DNA of 6,869 nt from Pseudomonadota bacterium (GTDB lineage: Bacteria > Pseudomonadota > Alphaproteobacteria > Acetobacterales > Acetobacteraceae), in assembly GCA_021785335.1 (NCBI GenBank), contig JAJYFW010000093.1, forward strand, positions 1 to 6,869, written 5' to 3'. The position numbers were made by a program, and so were the translations under genes. The notes below the pieces were generated by a model. That model had not been told where the DNA came from and ran no database searches. It saw nothing but the letters and a program-made list of their open reading frames with translations. Of the stretch, positions 1 through 5,919 are shown one piece after another. Positions within the stretch are counted from its first letter, which is position 1, and every line of letters starts with the position of its first letter.

Positions 1-87
1 GCCTACGGGCCGTTCCAGCTTGGCACGCTGCCGAAGGGCGCGGTCGCGGAGGTGCCGCCCAAGGTGGTGCGGGAACAGCTGGGCTGA
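1..87 (+). CDS. rluB: RluB/RsuA-family rRNA pseudouridine synthase, C-terminal end (partial)
   Basis: Only the last 28 codons are present, open from base 1 in frame 1 and ending with TGA at 85-87. The visible peptide begins AYGPFQLGTLPKGAVAEV and closes with VVREQLG. A 'YGPF.LG.L..G.V.EV' segment is typical of the C-terminal end of RsuA/RluB/RluE/RluF pseudouridine synthases, which isomerise specific uridines in 16S or 23S rRNA. The catalytic Asp region and the N-terminal S4 domain would lie upstream of the window and cannot be checked. The stop overlaps the rsmD start by one base (TGATG), and rluB-rsmD is a common alphaproteobacterial pair, which supports RluB over its paralogues. The family is fairly secure; the exact paralogue is inferred from context. 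Confidence 0.72.
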   Translation, partial: AYGPFQLGTLPKGAVAEVPPKVVREQLG

Positions 88-641
88 TGCGCATCGTCGC
101 CGGGCGCTGGCGCGGCCGCGGCCTCGCCGCTCCCCCGGGCGAGGCGACGCGTCCCACCTCCGACCGCGCGCGCCAGGCAATCTTCGACCGGCTTGCGCAC
201 GCACCCTGGGCAGCGGGCGTGCTGGACGGCGCCGCGGTGCTCGACGCCTTCGCGGGCACCGGCGCGATGGGGCTCGAGGCGCTGTCACGCGGCGCGGCGC
301 GCGCCTGGTTTATGGAGACCGACGCGGTGGCACGGCGCGCGCTCGCCGCCAACATCGCAGCCTGCCATGCCGAAAGCGCGACGATCCTCGCCGCCGACGC
401 GACGCGCCCGCCGAAGGGCGAGCCCTGCACTCTGGTCTTTCTCGACCCGCCCTACGGCAAGGGGCTGATCCCCGTGGCGCTGGCGGCGCTGCGCACGGCG
501 GGCTGGATCGCGCCCGGCGCGCTGCTGGTCTGCGAGACCGCGCGCGACGAGCCAATCGACGTGGGCGGGCCGCTCGCGACCGCGCTGCACGGCGCCGCGC
601 GCGTCACCTTCCTTCGCGAAACAGACGCCCCCAGCCTTTGA
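87..641 (+). CDS. rsmD: 16S rRNA (guanine(966)-N2)-methyltransferase RsmD
   Basis: Predicted 184-residue S-adenosylmethionine-dependent methyltransferase that N2-methylates G966 of 16S rRNA during small-subunit assembly. The N-terminus MRIVAGRWRG and the segment RPTSDRARQAIFDRL (residues 22-36) are hallmarks of the RsmD family. The SAM-binding loop is DAFAGTGAMGLEALSRGA (53-70), the acidic residue after the second strand is in METD (76-79), and the catalytic DPPY motif is at 120-123. The length is normal for the family. The ATG at 87-89 is chosen because the family begins exactly here and because it overlaps the upstream stop (TGATG). No clear Shine-Dalgarno sequence precedes it, so translation is probably coupled to the pseudouridine synthase gene. 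The last 38 bases overlap the 3' end of the convergent gene on the other strand. Confidence 0.95.
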   Translation: MRIVAGRWRGRGLAAPPGEATRPTSDRARQAIFDRLAHAPWAAGVLDGAAVLDAFAGTGAMGLEALSRGAARAWFMETDAVARRALAANIAACHAESATILAADATRPPKGEPCTLVFLDPPYGKGLIPVALAALRTAGWIAPGALLVCETARDEPIDVGGPLATALHGAARVTFLRETDAPSL

Positions 642-1323
642 CCGCGCGGGGTTCGGCGCCGGCGAGGCGCAGGCACCCCCACGCCACCGTTGCGATTGTG
701 TCCAGCACCGGGATGCCGGTCTCGGCTTCCAGCGCCTCGGCGAGCGGGGCGGCATGCAGGTTGGTGCAGACGATGGCGATCACCTCCGGCCGGGCCGCCG
801 CCACCTCGCGCGCCATCGCGGCGATTCGCTCGGGCGGCACCGTGGCGAAGGCAAAATTCTCGGCAATCCCGAGATGCCGTTCCGCCACCGTCCCGATGCC
901 GAGGGCTGCGTAGTTTGCGGCGATGCGCGCCTGCACATCATCCGTATAGGGGGTCACCAGCCCAAGCCGCCGCACGCCGCGCCGGACGAGAATGTCGTTG
1001 AGCGCCAGCATCGAGGTGGTGGCGGGAATGCCGGTCGTCGCGGTGATACGCTGGCAAAGCCTGCGATCGACGTCGAAGCCGAGCCAGCCGCCGGAGGTGC
1101 CGTTCCACCCGATGGCGGCGACACGCGCGTCCGCGAGAAGCGAGGCCGCATGCAGCATCGGCGCATCGTCGAACTGCGCGAGGCCCGTCTGCGACAGCGT
1201 GATCTCGGTGACGCGGAAACGCGCGACATGCAGTGTGGCGACGCCCGCGAGCATCGCGGCGGTGATGGGCTCCAGGGCGGTGTTGGAACTCGGCGTGAGC
1301 ATGCCGATGCGCGGAAGTGTCAT
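604..1323 (-). CDS. Asp/Glu racemase superfamily protein, arylmalonate decarboxylase/maleate isomerase-like
   Basis: Predicted cytosolic enzyme of 239 residues in the Asp/Glu racemase superfamily, on the branch holding arylmalonate decarboxylase (AMDase) and maleate isomerase. Visible features are the substrate-binding start GMLTPSSNT (7-15), WNGTSGGWLG (73-82), the AMDase-like stretch TPYTDDVQ (124-131) with Tyr126, and the catalytic cysteine Cys186 in IVCTNLHAAPL. Two-Cys racemases and isomerases have a Cys where this protein has Gly75; AMDase also has Gly there and uses a single Cys. I therefore infer a cofactor-free decarboxylase, or another one-Cys lyase, rather than a racemase; the substrate is unknown. 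The start at 1323 fits the family N-terminus and forms an ATGA overlap with the mutL stop; an in-frame ATG at 1392 would overlap mutL by about 70 bases and add an unrelated 23-residue tail. No good Shine-Dalgarno is seen, so translation is probably coupled to mutL. Confidence 0.82.
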   Translation of the reverse strand: MTLPRIGMLTPSSNTALEPITAAMLAGVATLHVARFRVTEITLSQTGLAQFDDAPMLHAASLLADARVAAIGWNGTSGGWLGFDVDRRLCQRITATTGIPATTSMLALNDILVRRGVRRLGLVTPYTDDVQARIAANYAALGIGTVAERHLGIAENFAFATVPPERIAAMAREVAAARPEVIAIVCTNLHAAPLAEALEAETGIPVLDTIATVAWGCLRLAGAEPRAVKGWGRLFREGR

Positions 1324-3071
1324 TGGCGACCGAACATCCGTTCGAGATCGGAACGGCTGAATTTGAGGAAGGTAGGGCGGCCGTGGCTGCATGTCGCGGC
1401 GCGCGGCGTGGCCTCCATCCGGCGCAGCAGCGCATCCATCTCCGCCCCCGCGAGCCTTCGTCCGGCGCGGATGGACCCGTGGCAGGCCATGCGCGCGATC
1501 GCGGCGTCAAGCCGCGCGGCGAGCGCCATGCCCTCGCCCCAGGCCGCGATCTCGTCGGCAAGGTCGCGCAGCAGCGGTGCGGGGTCGGTCGCGCCCAGCA
1601 CCGCGGGCAGTGCGCGCACCAGCACGGCACCGCGGCCGAACGGCTCGATATCCAGTCCCAGGCTTGCGAATTCCACGGCCCGTTCGCCGAGCAGCGCCGC
1701 CTGGCCCTCCGGCAGGTCGACCACCACGGGCAGCAGCAGTGGCTGCGAGGCGACCGCGCCCGCGCGTACCTGGTCCGCCAGCGCCTCGTGCGTCAGCCGT
1801 TCGTGCGCCGCATGCTGGTCGACCAGCACCAGCCCCCCGTCGGCCACCACCGCGACGATGTAGGTGTCGAGCACCTGCGCGACGGCCGCGCCGAGCGGAT
1901 GTTCCGCCGCCGGTTGCGCCGGTTCGATGCCGCGCGCCGCGGGCGCTGCGGCGAGCGGCAACTGCGCCTCGGCGAAGCCCCTCGGCGCCGCATCGGGCGT
2001 CAACCGCAGCGCCGGTGCCGGGATAGGCGGGCGGGGCACGAACGGCTGCGATCCCATCGGGGTCGGCCGGCCCACCGGCTGCGCGCCACCCGCGAGTGCA
2101 CGGCGCAACGCTCCGATCACCAGGCCGCGTACCGCCTCCGCGTCGCGGAAGCGCACCTCGGCCTTGGCCGGATGCACGTTCACGTCGACCGCTTCCGGAT
2201 CGATCTCGAGGAACAGGGCCACAACGGCGTGCCGCCCCATGGCGATCACGTCGCGATAGGCGACGCGCACCGCGGTGCGCAGCACCGGGTCCGCGACCGG
2301 ACGCCCGTTCACGGCGAGAAGCTGGCCGGCGACGGTCGCCCGCGTCACCGCCGGCGGGGCCGCGAAGCCATGGACGCGCATTCCCCCGCGCTCCTCGTCG
2401 AAACCGATCGCGGCTTCCGGCGCCAGCAGGGCGGCGACGCGTTGCGCCAGCGTCTCCGCCGGCCGGTCGAACACCGCCTCGCCGTCGTTGACGACACGGA
2501 ACGCAACGCCAGGCGAGGCGAGTGCCAGGCGGCGGACGGCGAGTTGCGCGGCATCCGCCTCGCTGCGTGGGGATTTGAGGAATTTGCGCCGCGCCGGGGT
2601 GGCAAAGAACAGATCCTCGACCGACACCCGCGTGCCCGGCGCGCCGGCGGCAGGCCGAACCTCGGAAACGACGCCGCCCGCGACCGCGATCGTCGCGCCG
2701 TCGCCGCCTGGCCGGCGCGACGTGATGGAAAGCCGCGCCGCCGCCCCGATCGAGGCCAGCGCCTCGCCGCGAAAGCCCAGTGTCGCGATGCGCACCAGAT
2801 CGTCGTCCGGCAGCTTGGAGGTGGCGTGTCGCCGCACCGCGAGCGCCAGTTCCTCCGCACTCATGCCGCCGCCGTCGTCGGTGACCTCGATGGCCGCGAT
2901 GCCGCCGCCGGTGATGGCAACGGCGATGCGGCCCGCGCCGGCATCGAGTGCGTTCTCCACCAACTCGCGCAGCGCCGCCGCCGGCCGCTCGATCACCTCG
3001 CCCGCGGCGATGCGGTTGATCGTGGCATCCGGCAGCACGCGGATGCGCGGGCGCTCCAGCGTCGTGCTCAT
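1320..3071 (-). CDS. mutL: DNA mismatch repair protein MutL with endonuclease motif
   Basis: Predicted 583-residue MutL, the GHKL ATPase that links MutS mismatch recognition to strand incision and excision. ATPase motifs are clear: ELVENALDAGA (36-46), DDGGGM (65-70), ATSKL (83-87), TLGFRGEALASI (97-108) and GTRVSVEDLFFATPARRKFL (146-165). NVHPAKAEVRF (298-308) closes the N-terminal domain. A Pro/Ala-rich linker (about 327-392) leads to the C-terminal dimerisation domain. That domain carries DQHAAHERLTHE (418-429), an exact match to the metal-binding DQHA(X)2E(X)4E endonuclease motif, plus ACHGSIRAG (529-537), CSHGRP (561-566) and a terminal FGR (580-582), all features of nicking MutL proteins that work without MutH. 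The ATG at 3071 is chosen because INRIAAGEVIERP follows at the usual distance and because it overlaps the pgi stop (ATGA). The reading frame is open further upstream, but only as a shadow of pgi. Confidence 0.97.
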   Translation of the reverse strand: MSTTLERPRIRVLPDATINRIAAGEVIERPAAALRELVENALDAGAGRIAVAITGGGIAAIEVTDDGGGMSAEELALAVRRHATSKLPDDDLVRIATLGFRGEALASIGAAARLSITSRRPGGDGATIAVAGGVVSEVRPAAGAPGTRVSVEDLFFATPARRKFLKSPRSEADAAQLAVRRLALASPGVAFRVVNDGEAVFDRPAETLAQRVAALLAPEAAIGFDEERGGMRVHGFAAPPAVTRATVAGQLLAVNGRPVADPVLRTAVRVAYRDVIAMGRHAVVALFLEIDPEAVDVNVHPAKAEVRFRDAEAVRGLVIGALRRALAGGAQPVGRPTPMGSQPFVPRPPIPAPALRLTPDAAPRGFAEAQLPLAAAPAARGIEPAQPAAEHPLGAAVAQVLDTYIVAVVADGGLVLVDQHAAHERLTHEALADQVRAGAVASQPLLLPVVVDLPEGQAALLGERAVEFASLGLDIEPFGRGAVLVRALPAVLGATDPAPLLRDLADEIAAWGEGMALAARLDAAIARMACHGSIRAGRRLAGAEMDALLRRMEATPRAATCSHGRPTFLKFSRSDLERMFGRQ

Positions 3072-4732
3072 TTGGCGGCCTGCAGGGCGCGCAAGCGAGA
3101 GACCGAGGCCGCCGTCGCCGCGCGCGCCGCCGTGCCCTTGCCTTCGAGCAGCGGGCGGATGCCCCTGGCGAGCACCTTGCCCAGCTCCACGCCCCATTGG
3201 TCGAAACTGTTCACGCCCCAGAGGCTCCCCTGCACCGCGACCTTGTGTTCGTAGAGCGCGATCACGCGTCCGAGGGTAAACGCGTCGAGGCGGCGGAACA
3301 GAATCAGCGTGCTCGGCCGGTTGCCGGCGAAGACGCGATGCGGCGCGACCGCGGCGACGGTGGCCTCGTCGGCGCCCGCTTCGCGCATTTCCCCCTCCAC
3401 CGAGGCGCGGTCGCGCCCAAAGGCCAGCGCCTCGGCCTGCGCCAGCGCGTTGGCGGCGAGAATCTCGTGCGCCGCCGGCCGGTCGTGATCGGGTTCGGCG
3501 GCGAGCAGGAAGTCCACCGGCACCAGATCCGTGCCCTGGTGGACGAGCTGCATGAAGCTGTGCTGCGCGTCCGTGCCCGCGGCGCCGAACACGATCGGGC
3601 AGGTGGGCTGCGCGGCCGGCGCGCCGCCCAGCGCCACGGACTTGCCGTTGCTTTCCATCTCGAGCTGCTGGAGATAGGCGGGCAGCAGCCGCAGCCGCTC
3701 GTCGTAGCCGAGGACGCACAGGCTCGCCGCCCCCAGCGCGTCGCGGTGCCAGATCCCGGCGAGCGCCAGCAGCACCGGCAGGTTTTCCGAGAACGGCGTG
3801 GACCTGAAATGCTGGTCCATCGCGTGGCCACCAGCGAGGAACGCGGCGAACGCGTCCCACCCCGCGGCGAGCGCCACCGACATGCCGATCGGCGACCAGA
3901 CGGAGTAGCGCCCGCCCACCCAGTCGCGGAACCCGAACATCCGCTCCGGCGCGATGCCGAAGCCCTGAACCGCCTGCCGGTTGGTCGACAGCGCCGCGAA
4001 ATGCGCCCCCACCGCCGCCTCACCAAGCTGCGCCGCGAGCCAGCCGCGCGCGGCGGCGGCGTTGGTCATCGTCTCCTCGGTGGTGAAGGTCTTCGAGGCG
4101 ACGAGGATCAGCGTGCGCGCGGGATCGAGCGTGCGGGCGAGGCTGGCGAAGGCGTGCCCGTCGACGTTGGAGAGGAACCGCGGCGCGAGTCCTCCCGGCC
4201 CATGGGGCCCGCGCATCTGTGTCAGCGCGTCGCAGACGAAGCGCGGGCCGAGATCGGAGCCGCCGATGCCGATGTTGAGCACGGCCTCGAAGCGTTCGCC
4301 GGTCGCGCCGACCAGCCGCCCCTCGTGCACGTCGGCGACGAAGCGGCGCATCCGCGCGCGCTCGGCGACGGCGTAGGCGCAGGCCTCGTCCCACGCCGAG
4401 GCGTTCGCATGGGCTTGCAGGTTCGGCGCGTCCGGCACGCGCAGCGCCATGTGCAGAGCTGCGCGCCGTTCCGTCACGTTCACCATCTCGCCCGCGAAGA
4501 GCCGCGCGCGGAAGCCCTCGAGGTCCGCCGCCTCGGCCAGCTCCATCAGGGCGGCGAGCTCTGCCTCCCCGATCGAGGTGCGAGATAGGTCGAGCGAAAG
4601 GTCGTCCAGCGCCCACGTCATCCGCGCCGGTCGCACGGGATCGGCGACGAAGCGGGCGGCGATCTCGCGCGCGCCGGGCTTTGCGGCCATGGCGGCGAGG
4701 CGGGACCAGGCGGCTGCGAGCGTCGAGTCCAT
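3068..4732 (-). CDS. pgi: Glucose-6-phosphate isomerase
   Basis: Predicted 554-residue cytosolic enzyme interconverting glucose-6-phosphate and fructose-6-phosphate, the entry to glycolysis and a step of gluconeogenesis. The first SIS domain contains LNIGIGGSDLGP (152-163) and the phosphate-binding SKTFTTEETMTN (213-224). PROSITE-type signature 1 is DWVGGRYSVWSPIG (270-283) and signature 2 is GSLWGVNSFDQWGVELGK (502-519). Expected catalytic residues are present: Glu360 in MESNGKS, His391 in QHSFMQL and Lys519 at the end of signature 2. The length matches the long bacterial form (about 550 residues). The ATG is supported by a Shine-Dalgarno AGGA seven bases upstream. A strong inverted repeat lies just before that site. 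The stop overlaps the mutL start as ATGA. PGI has no obvious metabolic link to its neighbours, so co-transcription is the simplest explanation. Confidence 0.97.
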   Translation of the reverse strand: MDSTLAAAWSRLAAMAAKPGAREIAARFVADPVRPARMTWALDDLSLDLSRTSIGEAELAALMELAEAADLEGFRARLFAGEMVNVTERRAALHMALRVPDAPNLQAHANASAWDEACAYAVAERARMRRFVADVHEGRLVGATGERFEAVLNIGIGGSDLGPRFVCDALTQMRGPHGPGGLAPRFLSNVDGHAFASLARTLDPARTLILVASKTFTTEETMTNAAAARGWLAAQLGEAAVGAHFAALSTNRQAVQGFGIAPERMFGFRDWVGGRYSVWSPIGMSVALAAGWDAFAAFLAGGHAMDQHFRSTPFSENLPVLLALAGIWHRDALGAASLCVLGYDERLRLLPAYLQQLEMESNGKSVALGGAPAAQPTCPIVFGAAGTDAQHSFMQLVHQGTDLVPVDFLLAAEPDHDRPAAHEILAANALAQAEALAFGRDRASVEGEMREAGADEATVAAVAPHRVFAGNRPSTLILFRRLDAFTLGRVIALYEHKVAVQGSLWGVNSFDQWGVELGKVLARGIRPLLEGKGTAARAATAASVSRLRALQAAK

Positions 4733-4739
4733 GAGGTCA

Positions 4740-4743
4740 TCCT
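4740..4743 (-). promoter_or_regulatory. Shine-Dalgarno site of pgi
   Basis: On the - strand this reads AGGA, seven bases before the pgi ATG at 4730-4732. It supports the chosen start. It lies one base past the foot of the inverted repeat at 4745-4775, so folding of that repeat could affect ribosome access. Confidence 0.6.
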
Positions 4744-4744
4744 A

Positions 4745-4775
4745 CGCCGCGTCGCGCCATGGCGCGACTGCGGCG
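4745..4775 (-). repeat. Inverted repeat / predicted stem-loop in the bamF-pgi spacer
   Basis: The core GTCGCGCCATGGCGCGAC (4751-4768) is a perfect 18-base palindrome. The flanks CGCCGC (4745-4750) and GCGGCG (4770-4775) are also complementary, with one unpaired base at 4769. As RNA of the - strand this forms about 13 base pairs with a CATG loop and a one-base bulge in the 5' arm. No run of U follows, since the transcript continues directly into the pgi Shine-Dalgarno, so it does not look like an intrinsic terminator. It could be an RNA structure (mRNA stability, processing, translation control) or a palindromic protein-binding site. The rest of the 63-base spacer shows no promoter I can recognise. 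Confidence 0.6.
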
Positions 4776-4795
4776 GACCGCGCAGACCCGGGACG

Positions 4796-5344
4796 TCAGA
4801 ACAGCGTGTTGAACAGCGATTTGTTGGGCTGAATGATCGGCGTGCTCCCGGTGTCCAGGGGCCGGCCGAGCGCCTGATTGGCGCGGATACGCTGCTGCTC
4901 CGCCGCAGCATTGACCGCAACGCCGGCCGGCGGCTTGTTGCTGCGCCAGAACATCAGCTCGTCGACGAAGCTGGGCTGCGAAGCCTTGCGGTTGTCGGCG
5001 GCGATCTGCTGGCGGATGTCGCCGGGCGCGGGCGGGCCCGCGGCCTGAAGCAGCGCCTCCTGCCCCGGCGACAAGCCGGCCGGCGCCACGCCGAGCGCGG
5101 TCTGCGGCGCCAGCGCCGCCTCCGCCAGGGTGCGCTGGCTCTCCGTCTGCGGCCGGGGCGCGCCCGGCTGCGGCGGCCGCAGTGCGAAGGTCGGCGGGAC
5201 CGATAGCGGCGGCTGCGTCGTCACCGCGAACTCATTCGGCGAGCTGCGCGTGAGCCCGAAGAAGCGGGATGCGCCGCCATTGCCGCAGCCGGCAAGCAAC
5301 GCCGCACAGCCCAGTACCATCACCACGGAACGAGTCGCTTTCAT
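4796..5344 (-). CDS. bamF: DUF3035 (BamF-like) outer-membrane assembly lipoprotein
   Basis: Predicted 182-residue lipoprotein. The signal peptide is short and basic, then hydrophobic (residues 1-19), with lipobox LAGC at 17-20; Cys20 should be lipidated and Gly21 follows, which under the E. coli Lol rule favours transfer to the outer membrane. The mature protein contains PNEFAVTTQPPLSVPPTFAL (36-55) and then RPPQPGAPRP (56-65), the proline-rich signature of DUF3035, a family described as BamF, an alphaproteobacterial accessory lipoprotein of the beta-barrel assembly machinery. The rest is Ala/Gln/Pro-rich and probably extended or helical, ending NKSLFNTLF. The ATG at 5344 is chosen because it starts a proper signal peptide five bases after AGGGGGG; the frame is open upstream only as a shadow of lspA. 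It lies 46 bases after lspA, whose product would process it. Lipoprotein status is strong; the BamF role rests on family recognition. Confidence 0.87.
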   Translation of the reverse strand: MKATRSVVMVLGCAALLAGCGNGGASRFFGLTRSSPNEFAVTTQPPLSVPPTFALRPPQPGAPRPQTESQRTLAEAALAPQTALGVAPAGLSPGQEALLQAAGPPAPGDIRQQIAADNRKASQPSFVDELMFWRSNKPPAGVAVNAAAEQQRIRANQALGRPLDTGSTPIIQPNKSLFNTLF

Positions 5345-5349
5345 GCGCG

Positions 5350-5356
5350 CCCCCCT
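5350..5356 (-). promoter_or_regulatory. Shine-Dalgarno site of the bamF-like gene
   Basis: The - strand reads AGGGGGG, five bases before the ATG at 5342-5344. This G-rich purine run decides the start in favour of the lipoprotein signal peptide rather than upstream in-frame ATGs inside lspA. Confidence 0.5.
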
Positions 5357-5358
5357 AT

Positions 5359-5377
5359 CATGCGCCGCGGCGCCATG
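5359..5377 (-). repeat. GC-rich inverted repeat in the lspA-bamF spacer
   Basis: GCGCCGCGGCGC (5362-5373) is a perfect 12-base palindrome. The flanking CAT (5359-5361) and ATG (5375-5377) extend it with one unpaired base at 5374. It could form a short stem of about seven pairs ending two bases upstream of the bamF Shine-Dalgarno. No U-run follows, so it is not an intrinsic terminator. In such GC-rich DNA a 12-base palindrome has limited significance by itself. Confidence 0.35.
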
Positions 5378-5390
5378 CACCACCCCCCAA

Positions 5391-5894
5391 TCATACGCCG
5401 CCCTGGGCCTTGTCCCCAGCCACCTTGCGATCGCGCCGGCGCAGCCCGTCGAGCACCAGCACGCCCACGCCGCAGACGATCGCCGCGTCCGCGACGTTGA
5501 AGACATACCACGAGTAACCGAAGGCATGCGCGTGGATGAAATCCACGACCGCGCCGAAGCGCAGCCGGTCCACGATGTTGCCCACCGCGCCGCCCGCGAT
5601 GGCGCCCAGCGCGCCGGCCGTGAGCAGGCTTTCCGCCCGCCGGAGCCAACTCCACAGCAGCGCCACCACGACCAGCGCCACCGCGATCAGCACCCAGGCG
5701 CCGACCCTGCTGTTGCCGTTCAGGATCCCGAAGGTGATGCCGCGGTTCCACACCATGGTGAGGCTGAGCCACCAGAACACGGGCACGTTCTCGCGCACGG
5801 GCAGATCGAGCCCATACAGGATCCACGCCTTGCTTGCCTGGTCCGCCGCCAGCACCAGCAGCGCCGCGAGCACGCCGAGCCGTTCGCGGGTCAT
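5391..5894 (-). CDS. lspA: Lipoprotein signal peptidase (signal peptidase II)
   Basis: Predicted 167-residue inner-membrane aspartyl protease that removes the signal peptide from prolipoproteins after Cys lipidation. Four hydrophobic segments are visible at about 6-24, 37-58, 66-84 and 91-105, with a further one at about 131-150 whose start overlaps the second catalytic motif; the exact topology cannot be resolved by eye. Conserved motifs are ADQASK (17-22), WNRGITFGIL (49-58), GNIVDR (105-110) with catalytic Asp109, and FNVAD (132-136) with catalytic Asp136. The length is normal. The ATG at 5894 follows AGGGG (5900-5904) by five bases and gives the usual short N-terminus before the first helix. 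It lies 25 bases downstream of ileS, the widely conserved ileS-lspA order. The next gene encodes a predicted substrate lipoprotein. Confidence 0.97.
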   Translation of the reverse strand: MTRERLGVLAALLVLAADQASKAWILYGLDLPVRENVPVFWWLSLTMVWNRGITFGILNGNSRVGAWVLIAVALVVVALLWSWLRRAESLLTAGALGAIAGGAVGNIVDRLRFGAVVDFIHAHAFGYSWYVFNVADAAIVCGVGVLVLDGLRRRDRKVAGDKAQGGV

Positions 5895-5899
5895 CGCCG

Positions 5900-5904
5900 C
5901 CCCT
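5900..5904 (-). promoter_or_regulatory. Shine-Dalgarno site of lspA
   Basis: The - strand reads AGGGG five bases before the lspA ATG at 5892-5894, inside the 25-base gap after ileS. It supports the chosen start and independent ribosome entry for lspA. Confidence 0.5.
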
Positions 5905-5919
5905 GCGCGCACGCCCGCA

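Noticed and set aside
641..690. Terminator hairpin after rsmD
   Set aside because: Only short GC-rich self-complementarity (around GGCGCCGGCG) is seen, with no T-run, and it lies inside the convergent coding region.
20..913. + strand frame overlapping rsmD (297 codons)
   Set aside because: Arg/Ala-rich alternate frame of rsmD running on into the antisense of the convergent gene; the rsmD frame has all the family motifs.
1317..3254. Long open frame on the + strand (645 codons) opposite mutL
   Set aside because: Its protein is Arg/Ala/Gly/His-rich with no recognisable motif and lies fully antisense to a clear mutL. Long antisense open frames are expected in GC-rich genes with strong codon bias.
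3072..3860. N-terminal extension of MutL to 846 residues
   Set aside because: The extra 263 residues are the alternate frame of pgi. MutL normally begins shortly before the INRIAAGEVIERP motif, and the ATGA overlap marks the true start.
3197..4588. Long open frame on the + strand (463 codons) opposite pgi
   Set aside because: Low-complexity Arg/Glu/Gly-rich translation, antisense to an intact pgi; a composition shadow.
4745..4775. Intrinsic terminator after bamF
   Set aside because: The stem is strong, but no U-run follows in the transcript direction; the next bases are the pgi ribosome site.
5345..5527. N-terminal extension of the BamF-like protein to 243 residues
   Set aside because: The extra 61 residues are a shadow of lspA and would bury the signal peptide and lipobox.
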